A stretch of 64,000 nucleotides of DNA from Toxoplasma gondii ME49. Its lineage: Eukaryota > Apicomplexa > Conoidasida > Eucoccidiorida > Sarcocystidae. Below, one piece after another: positions 32,424 to 45,700 of the stretch. The stretch is from contig NC_031477.1 in assembly GCF_000006565.2 (NCBI RefSeq), forward strand, positions 2,698,043 to 2,762,042, written 5' to 3'. Every line of letters begins with the position of its first letter. Positions within the stretch are counted from its first letter, which is position 1. The notes beneath the pieces are model-generated. The model saw only the letters and a list, made by a program, of their open reading frames with translations, was not told the DNA's origin and searched no databases. The position numbers were made by a program, and so were the translations under genes.

Positions 32424-34803
32424 TCAGAAGTCGGTCATTTCCTCTTCGCACGCCACAGGTGCGTTTTTTCCCTTCTCGTAATTTCACAAGTTCACCTATA
32501 CAGCTTCCAGCGGTACAGATTTTTCAGATTCTCACTTTCCTGTGTTCCGTGCTTGGGTCAAGGCACAAAGGAATCTACACGAATCCACTGTTTTCCCCGC
32601 TTGATAGTTTGGCACAAACGTCTTTAGAGGAGCTATTCGCCTGGAGGACATCCTCGTTGACGCTGCAATATATAGGATTGGCGTTACTATGCAGCAGACG
32701 GTGGGCTGCTGTAGAGCTCGCCAGAAACCATCGCAACACGACTCTGTTTACCGACACGGTGGTTCAGCCTCGAGAATCCGTTTTGGTTATTTTCATCTTC
32801 GAAGGACGCGGACAGCGGGAGATCTCCCTTGCTCCTTGTGGAATGAAAGAACTGCAGTCATCCCTATATCATGCGTATCTCCTCAAAGATGGTACCTGAA
32901 GGTCCGGCGGCTTACCATTAGAACAGAACAAACATCGTTTTGCCGAAATACTCTGCAGCACTAGCTGGCGCCCTTATATTTCTCCCTCACACGTTCACAA
33001 CTTCAGCATTCGATGTAGCGGCCGTACGCGTCTATGCTTCTAGGTATGTATGACTCTGTTTTATAGTATTTCATGCCCATGTGTTGATTATGCTAGTTCA
33101 CTGGCCTCGGTCCGCCAGTGTAGTTAACGCAGCAACACCAAAGGTCTCCTCGACAAGGTCAGCCCGCATAAGCACGCCAGAAAATGGCAACACTGGTGTT
33201 CCGATGTGCCGCGAATGTCAACTACCTCAAATTATTTCTGTCATTTCTGTTAGATTCGTCTTTTCCTGCCAATAACAGTGCTCGCTGCTACACTGCGCTC
33301 ATCACGGGTGGTCTCAGTACACAGAAGCCATCTCTATTAACTGAATGAGCTCCTTCAAAATCCGTAGCAGGCTCGGACTACACTCATTTGAGTCGACTTG
33401 AAGATGAACGGAAGCAATCTGCTCCATTCTTCTCAGGGTCCGACAGCGAACCTTTCTCTTTCTGTAGACAGGCGCCCAGTACACTTCTCTGCCGCGGACA
33501 CACAAACCAGGGGGAAAAAAAGTTTTCTCGCGCCGTTATCTGATACGAGAGTCCACTAAAAACCGTGTCGACTCTCACTGGGCAATGCTCTGTTGCGTCT
33601 TCTGAACTGACTAGATGCTTTTACTAGTAATGCTCTAATTTTGCTGGGGAGCCTAAGCTAGCGGAAAACACAGCACCTGCTAAGTTTTTCGCACCCCAGC
33701 ATTAAATTGGGATCTGTTTGCCACCTGGCCGACAACGGTTGTGGTGATACAGGTGGCACAGAGCACACACATTGGCGGATGTCCGTGAGCCGTCGCACCC
33801 ACAATATCCACCGGGATATTAATACTTCTTGTTCTGGTTGTGTTACTCCTCTTAATACGGACATAGGACTTGCGGCCACACTACCGTAGGTAATCCGTAC
33901 CCACTCTGGGGAGTCGTTCGAAAACAGATACAATGTCACAGGCTGATTCGTCGAATAAACGACTGCATTTTCTTGTCTTCTACCGCTGCAGGAAACAGCT
34001 CTTGGCTGCCACTTGACCAAAAGTGGCTGGCACACACACGTGCCGACGTAAGGCACGAACGCAGAAAGAAATGATGGACCCACCCACCGGCGGGGCGAAC
34101 CCGGACGTATTCCGTGTTTTTCTGACGGTGGAACACTGCGCTCTGTGCTTTTACATTTGAAATGTGGTGACGTCACATTTCTCCATGACGAACAACGGTG
34201 GTCCCTGCCATCGCACCACGGCACTGGGGTGATAGGTTAGTACTCGGAAAACACAAAATCCAAAGAAAATCCTAGGTTGTTTCCGGCCTCTTGCCCGCTT
34301 GCCGGCCGCTGCGGCCTTCAAATAGCGGAACTGTGTTTGCATTCGGGACAGCAAAGATCGAAGCATATCCACCGAGGTTGCGACAAGAGGCGTGGATGCG
34401 AGTGGCAAAAGTGCCTCTAAGAACCGGCGCAAAGCACGGCACCCAAAAGACAACGGCTCTTTGATCTTCTTCAGTGGGACGACTTCCCAGTCGCTCTTCT
34501 GGATAACGCGCACACAGAGCACAATTTTTTGCCGAAAATCTAAAATGTGCACTCCACGAAACAACACAACACTGTACACCGTGGAAGACCACAGATCCAT
34601 CTACAGCTATCGATCCTGAACGGGACATTTGTCAGCACTCAATGCAACAGCCACAGGAACGCCATCAAGAACGAAATGTCCCTTAGTACTTCTCATGCAG
34701 GGTTTTTGCCCGACATCCGTGCATCTGTCAGGAGATCATGAATTTATAATCGCACTTTATTATCGCTGGTTCTACAGCAAAAGGAGGTTGACTCCTCGAA
34801 AAC
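32424..34803. other. Spacer between the tRNA cluster and the 5-phosphatase
   Basis: No supported gene. Minus-strand frames between 34151 and 34628 are open but cannot be joined in phase to the 5-phosphatase without creating a stop. Probably 3' UTR and spacer. Confidence 0.4.
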
Positions 34804-37800
34804 TCACCAGCTGGCACTTGGGTCCGGATTCTCAATGTTCATCACGGACGGCAGGGCGTAATTGAAATCCAGAGGGTACATAACAAGCCCTGTCCCTACA
34901 GGGCTGTGATCGCTCGCATTCAAGAAACTATCTAACAAATAAAGACAGAAGAAACCAAGACGAAACAAGCATCAGACTGCATCCGAGGCTGCTGACACAC
35001 CCATACTGCCTTTCACTCTGTCTAGCGTTCGACACGGCACACACTCACCTACACATTTGCCACACTGCTACAGGAAACGACTGTACAAATTAATATATAC
35101 ATATATATATATATATATATTGATATGCATATGCGACTGATCCCGCGCTTTCCAATGTTATATGCTCATCCTGAGTGCATATCCCATCCCATCCCCCAAA
35201 ATGAAAATCACCTTAAGCTGCAGATCGTCGTTGTTTGTTCCAGAACGTGTTCCCAGCAGAATGCGACATTTTCGACGTGAGTTGCATCTCTGAAGTCGAG
35301 CAGCACTTCAGTTGATTCTGAGGTGAGTTCTCTGCTTCTACCCCTGCTAGGCCGTGGAAAAACAAGCTACGCAGACGAGAGTGGTGTACTCAGGTTGGAC
35401 GAAACGCACAACGTTCTCTTACTTGGTCGCGTCGGCATTGCAGCGAAATAATTCTCTTCTTCCAGACGGAGAAGCGACGCTACTTCCGGAATAGACCATT
35501 TGAAGACTCGGTCTGTCCACTGTGTGCAAATCGCAGAACGACCAAACTCACAGCCTAAAATAAAGCGCGGCTGCGTTCGACAGTCACGTTCACTTGTTCG
35601 TCGCGATCGGGCGCTTTCTGCAATGGCCCCCCTGTGACGAAGCGTACATTTCCTGCCTTCTCACACTTCAGCCTGTGCGGGAAGTGACGGGTTAGCTATG
35701 TCATAATATACGTGGACATATGCGAACAAGACCCCCTGAACCGTGTTTCCTATCATTCGCTGAGCGCACAGTCAAGATCCACCGTCAGATACTCTTGTTG
35801 GCGGCAAAACGGTTGTCGAATTGAGTTCCCCCAAAAGTGCGAGTGGCACCCGAGCGATTCTGACAGCCAGCAGAAACAAGCAGAGCCTCTTTTTCACGAG
35901 AAAGCTCTACTCGTTCATCCCAACCAAACATCAACGGCGGTCAGCGGAAACTGTCCAGTAACCGCTTGCGACCAAGATCGCGAGTACGCCTGACACAAAT
36001 ACCTCTTTGTTTCGGCCGACCACTGCGGTAGGTCACTGACAAGGAAAACCGCATGCACTCTGTGCCTTTGGCATGTGCCATTTAACACACAGCCTTGAAG
36101 GTTTGTCAACAAAACGCCCCTCCACGAATTTTGGCTCAGCCGAGGTTTTTGCCACCCTGTCTATTGAAACCAAGAACGACAGAAATAAACGCCTGGGTGC
36201 TCTTTTCAATTTACCATACCGATGGATTGCGATCCTCCTGACGTCCACCCTTGTACCACTTCACAGTGAATTTCGTCTGGTACTCTTTCGCGGCCCAGTG
36301 GGCGTCGGTAAAATCGACAGGCGGGCGGCCGTCAACTTTCTTGTACGTTGGAGGGAAGGTCACTGGACTCTCGTGGAATCCCTGAAACAAATGCGGAGAA
36401 TAGGCAAAACAGATTTTAAGAAAGGGCGAAAAGATCCGCATTCGTCAAGCCAGGATCACATAGCACATTCGCACACAACTCGACGCCACATGCACGTGAA
36501 GAAAGTTCGCGAAAACGCGCGACCGTCGCACGGGTGCATGACTAGCAACAATCGACTGAATACGTACAGGCGCCAAGTGCAGACAGTCAGGAATCCTCGG
36601 TTCGTTCAAATGCATGCACAAGGGTATTAACGAAAAGGGTCATGCATGCATGTAACTCGAGATGGCCGTTAGTGACACTGGGATACGGCGGGCGTTCACA
36701 AATGTAACTAGGAAAACCGCTTGAAAAACACGGCTCGGATACGATCTTTACCTCTTATTTTCGGCTTCTTATTGAGGATATGGCAACGTCTTTGTACCAG
36801 ACTAGCTTGGGGAACCCCCCACCCGCACGAGAGTGTGCAAAACAGCCTGAAGTGCGTATATAACTTAGAGAAATGAAGGAACCGTTTTTTCAAATCCTCC
36901 CGAAGACCCTTCTCAACAAGTCGCTCTCGGCAACGGCTTGGCCACCGCATGGAGTGCGGCGTCTCACACGCTTCAGCACCATTCACGGACTAAGACTGCA
37001 AAAGAGGCTGTAAAACAGCCGGCCTGTCCCTCCACAAGTCACTCGAGTTCACAACGAGCAGCTCACTTGTTTCCGGAGGTCCTCGCCGTGCGGGCCAACG
37101 CACTCATCGTACTGGAAAAGAGCCTTCAGGTCTCCCGAATCCAGGAGTTCCACTGCAGACACGGAGAGAAACGACACAGAACAGAGTATGCAAGTCCTCC
37201 CGGGAGACGTCCACAGAAGACCTGTGCGAGCGCGTAGTTAAGCATCGGCAATCGCGACTCTGCCTCTCTGTCGCTTCGGGAAACGAAGCGTTTCCAATAT
37301 CGAGACGCGCCGAATTTTTCGTCGGAGACACGCAAAAACCTACGACGAAAAACCAAGTACGCTGGCTTCAAGCACATCCTAGAGATCATACAGCCACGAA
37401 AACGCTTCGAAAAGCAATGTCCGGTCCCTACGCAAGACGCGAGAACTTCGGGCAAGACCGATGCATGGACAGATCACAACTCCTCCTGGAGTGCGTCTAC
37501 AGAGCGATGGCGAACAAAAGGCAACGCACACCCCTCCAACCTCCTCCTCGTCCTTCGCGTCACACGAGGCTCACCAGCTTTGGCTGCTGAAATGTTTCGA
37601 GTGCGAAAATTGAAATCTCCCATCCATAAGACGTGATGGAAGACGCCATCTAACGTCGTTCGAGGCACACCGCTGTACAGCTCGCAGAGCCTCTCGAGGA
37701 TCCACGTCCGCGCCTTGATACGGTCCTGGGAAATGCGAAAAGGCGTACAACACAGAAAGTGGAGAGGCAGACGAATAAGACGACGCTTTCGATGATGGAG

Positions 37801-40800
37801 TTTTCACTCAATTCGTTTCAAACAGTGATACTCGTAAACCACGCGGGGCCAAAACGCCGCGCTACGCCAGACTGAGAGACAATCGTGGGGTTGTGCTCCT
37901 AGGACACAGGTTGCGCGGCTTCCCGCGAGTGCATGCAGAGACCTGAAAACGCGCGTACACAAAGTAACATGTTGAAAGCAGTATGCGCGTTTCCTTTTTA
38001 AAGTGACCTCTCAAGAACTCCCTAGTAACGCACCTCCGTTGCCGTTGCGGGCATGTGACAGCCGAGAAAGCAGACGAACTGGTCCCAGATTCTCATGAGG
38101 AGGGAGACAGCTCCCTTTGATCCGTTGAAGAAACCTGGAAAAATTGATTTGCAGTTCGCAGGCATGCGTGCAAAGTGAGATACAGAAACGCTCTCATTGA
38201 GAGTCGCCTGAGCGGCTCTTCTTCTCCAGCGGCCGCGCCTACCGCTAAAGGGACTTAAAAAAACGTCTCGACTGATCCACAACTGTAAGTAAACCGCCAC
38301 ATGCATGCACCGCTCTGTCCACCTTCCAAATCCCCGAAGTGCAAATTGGCATCTTCGGTTTACCAGCAAACGTTCCCTCACTTCTGGAAACATGCGCGTA
38401 TGCGCTGAGAGGTCTTCACTCTAGACGTTCACGCATGCATGCGCCTGCTCGCCTGCCCTCAGGCATGCGCGTGCGAAACGGAGACGCAAAACATCGAAGC
38501 ACTTGTCAGCAGGCACTGGAAAATACGCCATCCCTGATTCAGCCGTCCTTCGTGCAATGGCGAAACGACGTCCGACAAGGGAACGGCGACAGAGAAAAAC
38601 GAAAACTGCATGCATGCTGGAAAAACATACTCAACGGAATCGCCTTGGAGGAGAGGAATTCGATGGGACCCTTCGGACGGAGCAAATCGGCACGAGCCCA
38701 AGCTGCGATACCTGCAAACCGACGCACGAGGGGACAAACAGTGAAGAATATCGAGAACCGTTACCTCAGCCTCTTTCGTATTCTTGTGCAGTCTAATGCG
38801 CATGCCTCGAGGACGGCTCAACTGGAGTAACCGCATCAACCGGGAGAGAAAACGGTAACTCCCTCGCTTCAGAAAAAACAGGGCGACACTCTGTGCCTGC
38901 TGTAAACCACCCTCCAATTGGATGATTGTGAGCTAAAATGGTACATTTCAATCTGCTACCGGCATTCCGATTTGCTTGGACGCTGTACTCACTAACAGTG
39001 TTCGAAAATGTGAGCGTGGAACCGGCCCGGTAGCGAGGTACACGATAGAGGCTGTAACTCCCCACATAAGTTGCATGCTTCTGGTCTCGACGCAGTACAC
39101 AGATTACTGTAATCACTCGTTTTAGCGGAGAAAAAACTTTCTGAACAGCTAAAGTGGCGGAGTTCGATCGCCCACGGCATTCACCATGCGCAAGCAATCG
39201 TCTGCTGCTTCGGGAACCGAGAAAAAGCGAAAGGGACTCACAAAGGCCTGAACACTCGCGTCAGTCGTTTCTTACTCGTGCTTTTGAATTGCGTCCAGGC
39301 GCCGTCCCCAAGGCCAGAAATTTTATCTTCCGCGGCGCGCATGCGGACATACGGCCGGCCATTTACGTCGCACAGGTAGGTCATGATGGCGTGGAAAATG
39401 CTGTCAGCTGCAGATAAAAACGAAGGAAACCCAGCCACCAAACAAAACGTTACACTCTTCGGAGGGTGGAAGGTGGAGGCGGAGTTTGTCCTCTGCAGGA
39501 ACAAAGAAATCGGCGAGAGAAGAGAAACGAGGTTCGCCGCAGTCTGTCACCGTGCTTCGGAGTAGAGACGGATCGCAAGCAGAGAACGGCAGTCTCCACT
39601 GCACGGCTGCACCAAGTGAAACGACTACTCAGGATGACCAGTCCCGTCATACTCTTGGAATCACGATTGGTGGAAGACAATTGCTTGAAAGCTCACGGCG
39701 CAGGGACTCTGGAGCAATGTGAAGACGCTGCTTTGGACAGAAAACGTCTTCGGCATCGGCGCCTTGTTAGTCGTGCCAAGTGCACCGTTTCGACCGTCTG
39801 AATAACTCGATTTCCTCGCTGTCAACTCCTGACATATGAGCCCCTCGAATCGCTCCCTTCGTGTCTGTTCGAATACCATTCACTTTGGTCGCCTCCTTCC
39901 TAAAGTTGTTTTCTCGGGAACATATATCCACTCCAGTAAAACTCCTCGCGCAGTGAAACGAACTCAAAGTTCGACTGTAGATTATTTAACGTACTCCTCT
40001 ACCTATATATCTGTCTATCGATGTCTATCTATCGATCGATCTATATCTGTCTCTCTGCCTATATATATATATATATGTATAGCTGTATACCTTGGATTCG
40101 CTAAATGTATTTGTATATCGTTGTCCGTATCTATCTATCTAGATCTATCTACGTACAGCTATCTATATATCTGCTATCGATGCCTCTCAAACTCATTCAC
40201 TACGCGAGGAGAGCCCCAGACGTACAGATTGTTTCTTGGAGGGTGATGACGTAAACATCGTATCCCGGAAGCACCCAGTCGCTGAGAGGCTGTTCCCCGT
40301 CTTTGACTGCCTTCAGCTTCAGCGTGCTGGCGCGCAAGAGACTTTTCCTTTCGACCATGCGACTGTCGCTAGGTGCATGCGTCCCAGGCGTCGAGAGCCA
40401 GGCACTCTTTCCAACTTTCCGTTCACTTTCTCCGTCGTTTCGATGCTTTCCATATTGATCGAAGGCGTCCACGTCTCCAGTCGCCCAGGCGTCTTCGTCG
40501 TCCAGCAGCTCTTCCACGACGCGCTCCGGAAGATGCGCTGGCAACACACTGGGGGCCGCGAGGGCCTCTGGACTGATGTTGGGCGTCATCGTTCCCTGTG
40601 GGAAATCTTGGTACTCTGAGTTCCTGAAAACCGAGGAAAACCATCATCATCATCAGGCAAGCTGTTCACCTCTCAGAGAGCGAACCGGTTGGAGCGGAAG
40701 TCTGGGTCGCGGTCCATTTGTACAGAGACTTCTTCATTAGAAGAATCCCTTTTTCAAGTCAAGTCTACTTCCTCAATCAGACTTGGTGTATGAAGGAGTA

Positions 40801-42778
40801 GACGTTCACCCTTGACCAGATGTCTCAAACTCCTTCTTCAACCACGAGAGAAGAAAAACTTGTGTTCGCGAAGTTGAACGAACGACCGAGACGCCACGGA
40901 GGCAAGTGCACAGCCTGCTTGGGAGCTTTGTACATGAAACAGAGAGATGCACGAAAGGAGGAACAAATAATTCCTGGCTACCCAGGTACAGCGCATATAG
41001 TATGCTAATGCAGATGTGAACGGTGCCCCCCACATGACCCATCCTATGTCGGTGAATATTTCCACGTTGTCCCCGTGGAATGTCAGAAGGACCAGGAAAA
41101 ATTTCGAAAGTTCCCTTCACCGTCGCAGCCTCACTGTCACCGATTTGTACCTGGTGCTGTGAAGGGGGCGCAAGTTACTGGCACAGGTTACCGCAAGCGC
41201 GCACCCGTCGTTATCGCCGAAAAACAAACGTACGGATAAGAAAGGCTTATTATGTCTGCGTGACTGCATGTGGGCTTAACAGTGTTCCGCGATCAACGTT
41301 TGCGACCATCTGAACAGCGATGCCTCCAAAGCTGTGGAGGAAAACTCGAATCTGTGCAGTGAACCGAAGGACTCTTCCCAAGAATGGTCGAAAACAAAAA
41401 CCGTAGCTTTACCCCTACCCAGCAAGTCACTCTCATCACGTGATGTCTTTTTCTAAACCACGAATCTTTCTTTTTTCTTCACATGGACAACGCACTCGCG
41501 CTCCATGTCTTCTCCGGAGTTCGGCGACATCTTCACCGTCTCGTCCTCCCCACTTCATTCCTCCATTCGCGTCTCCACGTACCAGGTCCCGCAGAAAATC
41601 CGAATCGGTTCCACACCCTTTAAGCTGTTGTCGCTCTGGGCGGTTGGCCTCACTTTGGCTCGAACCTCTGTCTTTTCTTTTTGCATCTGTTCGTAAACGA
41701 AGTGGACGCTTTTTAACTTGTTCGACGCGCTTGCACCGCTGGGGGTCGCCTGAAAAATGTGTTTTCCGGCTCCTCCCCAGTGCGTCGAGGCACCAGCGTG
41801 TTTGTGCCACTGCGGCTCTCTGAGCAGCGCTCCCAGTGACTCGCTTTCCGTCGGCATTGCCGAAAAGGGTCTGAAGGGGACGCTTCCTTCCATCCTCCCA
41901 ACGGCGGCCGTGCTTCGCCTTAGATCCCCCGGTGAGCGGGGGGTTCGCGTTTGTCGATTCTCGAGCGCTGCGGCGACAGCAACGAGAGACGAGGGAAGCG
42001 AGGGTGGCCGAGAGCCTGTCTCGCCGTCCCTACCTGCCCCCGAATCAGCTGCGAAATCCTCCAAGACATGTCTACCTTCCTGGGAACTCGCGCCGCCCTC
42101 GCCTCGACGCCCTGGCGACGGTGCACCCGCCTCGTCTGCGGCATCCGTCCCCGAATCTTCGTATCCATCGTCGCAGACGTCCACGATATCCGAGAGGTTG
42201 TACGCATCTAGGTTAAACATTTGATCTACTCTCGGGTGATCCTGTGCGAACTGCCGGCGCCGAAACCCCCCTCGACCGATGCACGCAGAAGATGCGCCGC
42301 ATGCAGCGGCTCCTCCCCCCGCCGGTCTCCAACCTTTTGGAGGTCCCTCCTGTCTCCCGGATCCCGAAGAGACACCCTGCGAAAGTCCGGAACCCCCCAA
42401 ACCGCCTGGAGGGAGGTTCTGCGAGCCACGAGACAGAGGGCGGTGAAACGGAGGACTGACAGCAGGCGCAACCGTGTCGTCGTTCTTCTCGCTTGGTCGA
42501 CTTCTTCCCGCCCCTTGGCTTGTGACTCTGGAGCTGCTGGAGCCCTGGGAACGGGGAGAAGGCGCCCTGTGGGTCCCGTCAGGCATCGCAACAAACAAGT
42601 GACCTGGAGAGCGATACGGCCGCGGCAGACAGGACCTGCTGCCACGGCCAGAAGTCGTACTGAGCTGCTCTGTGGAGCTGCGGGCATTCGGACATGGACT
42701 GCCGCCTGGCGAGCCAGCGTTGTCTGCTGGTGCCCTCTCGAAAGACGAGGCCTCATCCTCGCGCTTGCGGCCTTCCAT
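34804..42778 (-). CDS. Inositol polyphosphate 5-phosphatase
   Basis: Eleven exons join in frame to 877 aa: 42778-41583, 40623-40226, 39407-39276, 38711-38631, 38134-38034, 37725-37575, 37152-37077, 36381-36220, 35519-35423, 35327-35212, 34927-34804. Exon 1 is a disordered Ser/Gly/Arg-rich region (~395 aa). The Mg-dependent phosphatase domain follows: IRIFCGTWNSE (intron 1 splits the Trp), VYVITLQET with the metal-binding Glu, FNGSKGAVSL, FLGCHMPA, WMGDFNFRTR (about aa 670-679), VTFPPTYK, NPSWTDRVF (split between exons 8 and 9) and LNASDHSPV (about 839-847). Catalytic Asn, Asp and His are kept, so removal of the 5-phosphate from inositol phosphates or phosphoinositides is expected. FHAIMTYLCDVNGRPYVRMR in exon 3 is an extra segment after the LQE motif. 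No membrane anchor, CAAX or SH2 domain is seen. The stop TGA overlaps a GTGAGT donor-like site, so a further exon cannot be excluded. Confidence 0.9.
35093..35121. repeat. TA microsatellite in the last 5-phosphatase intron
   Basis: Short TA tract between exons 10 and 11. Confidence 0.8.
39990..40180. repeat. TCTA/TATC-rich microsatellite in intron 2 of the 5-phosphatase
   Basis: Imperfect TCTA, ATCGATC and TA repeats over about 190 bp between exons 2 and 3. Confidence 0.8.
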
Positions 42779-45700
42779 CCTAGAGAGACGCAACGCGGAA
42801 AAATACTGGGAAACACATGCGAGCTCGAACAAAACAGACAAACCTCAAACACACCCAGAATCCTAGCACTCTGAAAAGAAAAAACATGTGGTGAGCCGCC
42901 AAGGGCAGAGTTGCTGTTGGGGGAGGGGGGGTACTGGAGGAGTCGCGGCTCGCCGACTCGCGACCAGTCAGGCGAGAAAGGGAACTGCAGAGCCGTGAAA
43001 CGAAAAACAGAGCCGAGATGTAGAGGCCTCCGTACGAAGTTTTGGCTTTCGCAGAGGAAAGGTTTTCTCCAGAGATGTTCAGAGACACAAGTGCTTGGGT
43101 AAGAGAAACGGCATCGGTACAGGTACGGCGGTCTCAGCAGGCACGCAAGGGAGTGAATGGGAACTCCCTCGAGAGTAGGGAAGCAAACGCAGAAAGGTGA
43201 ATTGGAAAAGGCGATGAGGACGCGAAAAGTCAGTCGAACCAGGGGAACACTCGGTGAATGTTTACTGGAGAGGGAAATAAACGACAGAGAGAAAAAGCCT
43301 TGACCACAACGCGCTCCGTCTCCACTTTTGGTCGGCCACGGAGTCCGGAAGCAGGGACGTGGATTCAATTCTCGTCTCCCTTTTGCCTGCTAAATTTCTG
43401 CCCATTCCCGGCAAGAGCCGGCAGAGAGAGACATGTAGCATCTGGCGAGCACAGCTGTTTGGAAACAACACAGTCCCAGCAGCAGCAGTTAGACTCGACA
43501 AGCGTCGAGTATCAACTACAGATACCAGGCGTAAAAAGGCGCAAGTGTACGCGAAGAACGCCCGACTGGAAGCGTTTTTATGCCTGCTGTCGTCCGTGAA
43601 AACTGAAAGAAAACTACTCAATGGTGGTGGAACAGACAGACAAGGTTGTAGCGAAATGATGCAGCGAACGTGGAAAGGAAACGAAATCAAAAAAGTAGGG
43701 ACCAAGCACAGTGTCACAATTATTGTGACGCAGGTGTATTCACATTCTGACCCCCGCCAAGAACATGAAACAGCTGAAGGAGTTTACAGGCTCGTGGAAA
43801 GAATCGATTAAACCGAGACTCATCAGAGTCTGCCTTCCAGAAAGCCGTCGATGAGAAGTGAAGTTTTGGTCTATATCAAGACCGAGGAAAAAGCGACGCT
43901 ACCCCCCCATACACACACGAGCTCCACACGAATGCAGATCGCCTCATGCAAAGGTGAACCTTTACTCGCCAATGTTGTGTTTCTCTGGGCAGAGCGCAAG
44001 AATCCGAAGGACTCTTGGGCGCAGACAACACGCAACCGAGAAAGGTCCTAAAGCTCGTTTTTCACGCCGCGGGGAGAAACAGAGGGATTCGATATCGTGG
44101 ACCGTATACAAAAAGACCATTGGTTTTTTCAAAACCACGAAAAGAACCCACCATCGAATCTACTGCGTTCAACCCAGCAGCGCGGGAGGGCTGTTAATGC
44201 TGTTCAGCCGTTGAGTGCAACGATACCACAGCGAAAACCCAGAGGAGTTGAAAGCAGGAGAGCAGCCAAAAGAAGTTTCGAACAACGGCGGCAGGAAAAG
44301 GACCGAAAACGCAAAAGCAAGCGAGAGAGAGTTAGAGACGAAAAGAACCGTAGCGGCTTGCTCGCGAGGAATACCGGCGGCGCGCTGTGGCGAGTGCAGC
44401 GACGTGATCGGCTTTGCGAACCCCCCGGCGAAAAAGACGACGCAAAATACGCGGAGCGAGACGACGAAATGAGGAAAAACGGGACAAACGAAAAGCCTGC
44501 AATTTCTCTAAAAGCGAAGTCGAAGCATCTGGATCTTTGACCTTTGAGTGACCGGATGCATGCCGCGGCGGAGACAAGATAAGAACGGCACCGAAGGGGG
44601 AGCGCGTGGGAAGAGTCAAGCAAGAGTGATGATTGACGTAGGAAACGCAGAAAAAAACCGGGTGTAAGTGAATACGCCTGCAAAACTCTCTGTTCTATTC
44701 AGTTTTCAAACAGAGCCAATTCTAAACAATGCGGCACATATGCTCATTCGAGCGCGCAGCGGCTCGGAACCCGGGAGCGGGTCAACACCAGGGGACGAAC
44801 CCCGGCAGATCAGAACAAAAACAGAAAGAAAACAACGCAGAAAAGTCTGCTGTCGCTCACCTGGAAGCCTCATTCTCGACAATCTTGGAAAATGCGGGGA
44901 AGTCGATCATTTATGGGTTCAGTGGGATGCCACGGACACAGCACTAAATTGACTCGACGGCTAGACCTGGAAACAGCTGTTGTTCCTTGCCGGATTCTTG
45001 CAACGGAACAGCCTAAAGGGTCTCGGCCAAGAGTGAGACATCCAGTGAGTCCCCAAACACAAATTTCTAAGAAGCCTAGCCATTTGTTTAGCTACTGCTA
45101 ACTGTTCTCTAGTTTGCGTCATTGGTCCATCTACTGCAGGGACTACTTAAATTGCTCCTTCTCTCTGTACAGATGCTGGTTTGTGGTGGAAAATGCCACA
45201 CTTCCCTACGATTCAGCAGTAAAGCAGTATGTGTATAGAGATACTCATATATACTCGACCGCCAGTTCACCTGTTCGCCGGCGTGAATTCACCTCTTGCT
45301 TTTCTCCTACGAGGAACTGAAGATACACATGGGACCTGTCCACCCTTCGCTTTTCCTCTTTTTGCCCTGAAGTCGAGTAGCTCGCTTTTTTCCCACGCGT
45401 AATGATATTCCTGGTTGTGCGAGACAAATACGAATGCCACAGCAAAACGGTGAGGTCCTATACCTTCGAGCCACGACCGTTAGCGTCGCGCGCTCCTTAA
45501 CTACTGATAGACACTACCTCCGGGTCCCTCCACAAGAAACTGTTTCCTTGGGGACATTTGGGACAGATACATTTCTCTCCTGTTCTTCACTCGAAGACGA
45601 ATGCATAAAACCTAGGTTTTTGTGGGCCCCCCTCTCTGTCAGTCTTGCTCGGCGGTTGTCCGGTTCACACACTTGCAGTGACGCATGTCTTCACAAAAGT

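Noticed and set aside
34151..34628. Minus-strand open frames as C-terminal exons of the 5-phosphatase
   Set aside because: Joining the natural acceptors to the phase left by the exon at 34927-34804 gives an immediate or early stop; reading on to TGA 34804 is simpler.
44097..44540. 147-codon basic plus-strand frame (RK-rich)
   Set aside because: Composition reflects a purine-rich strand; no ATG context, domain or splice support.
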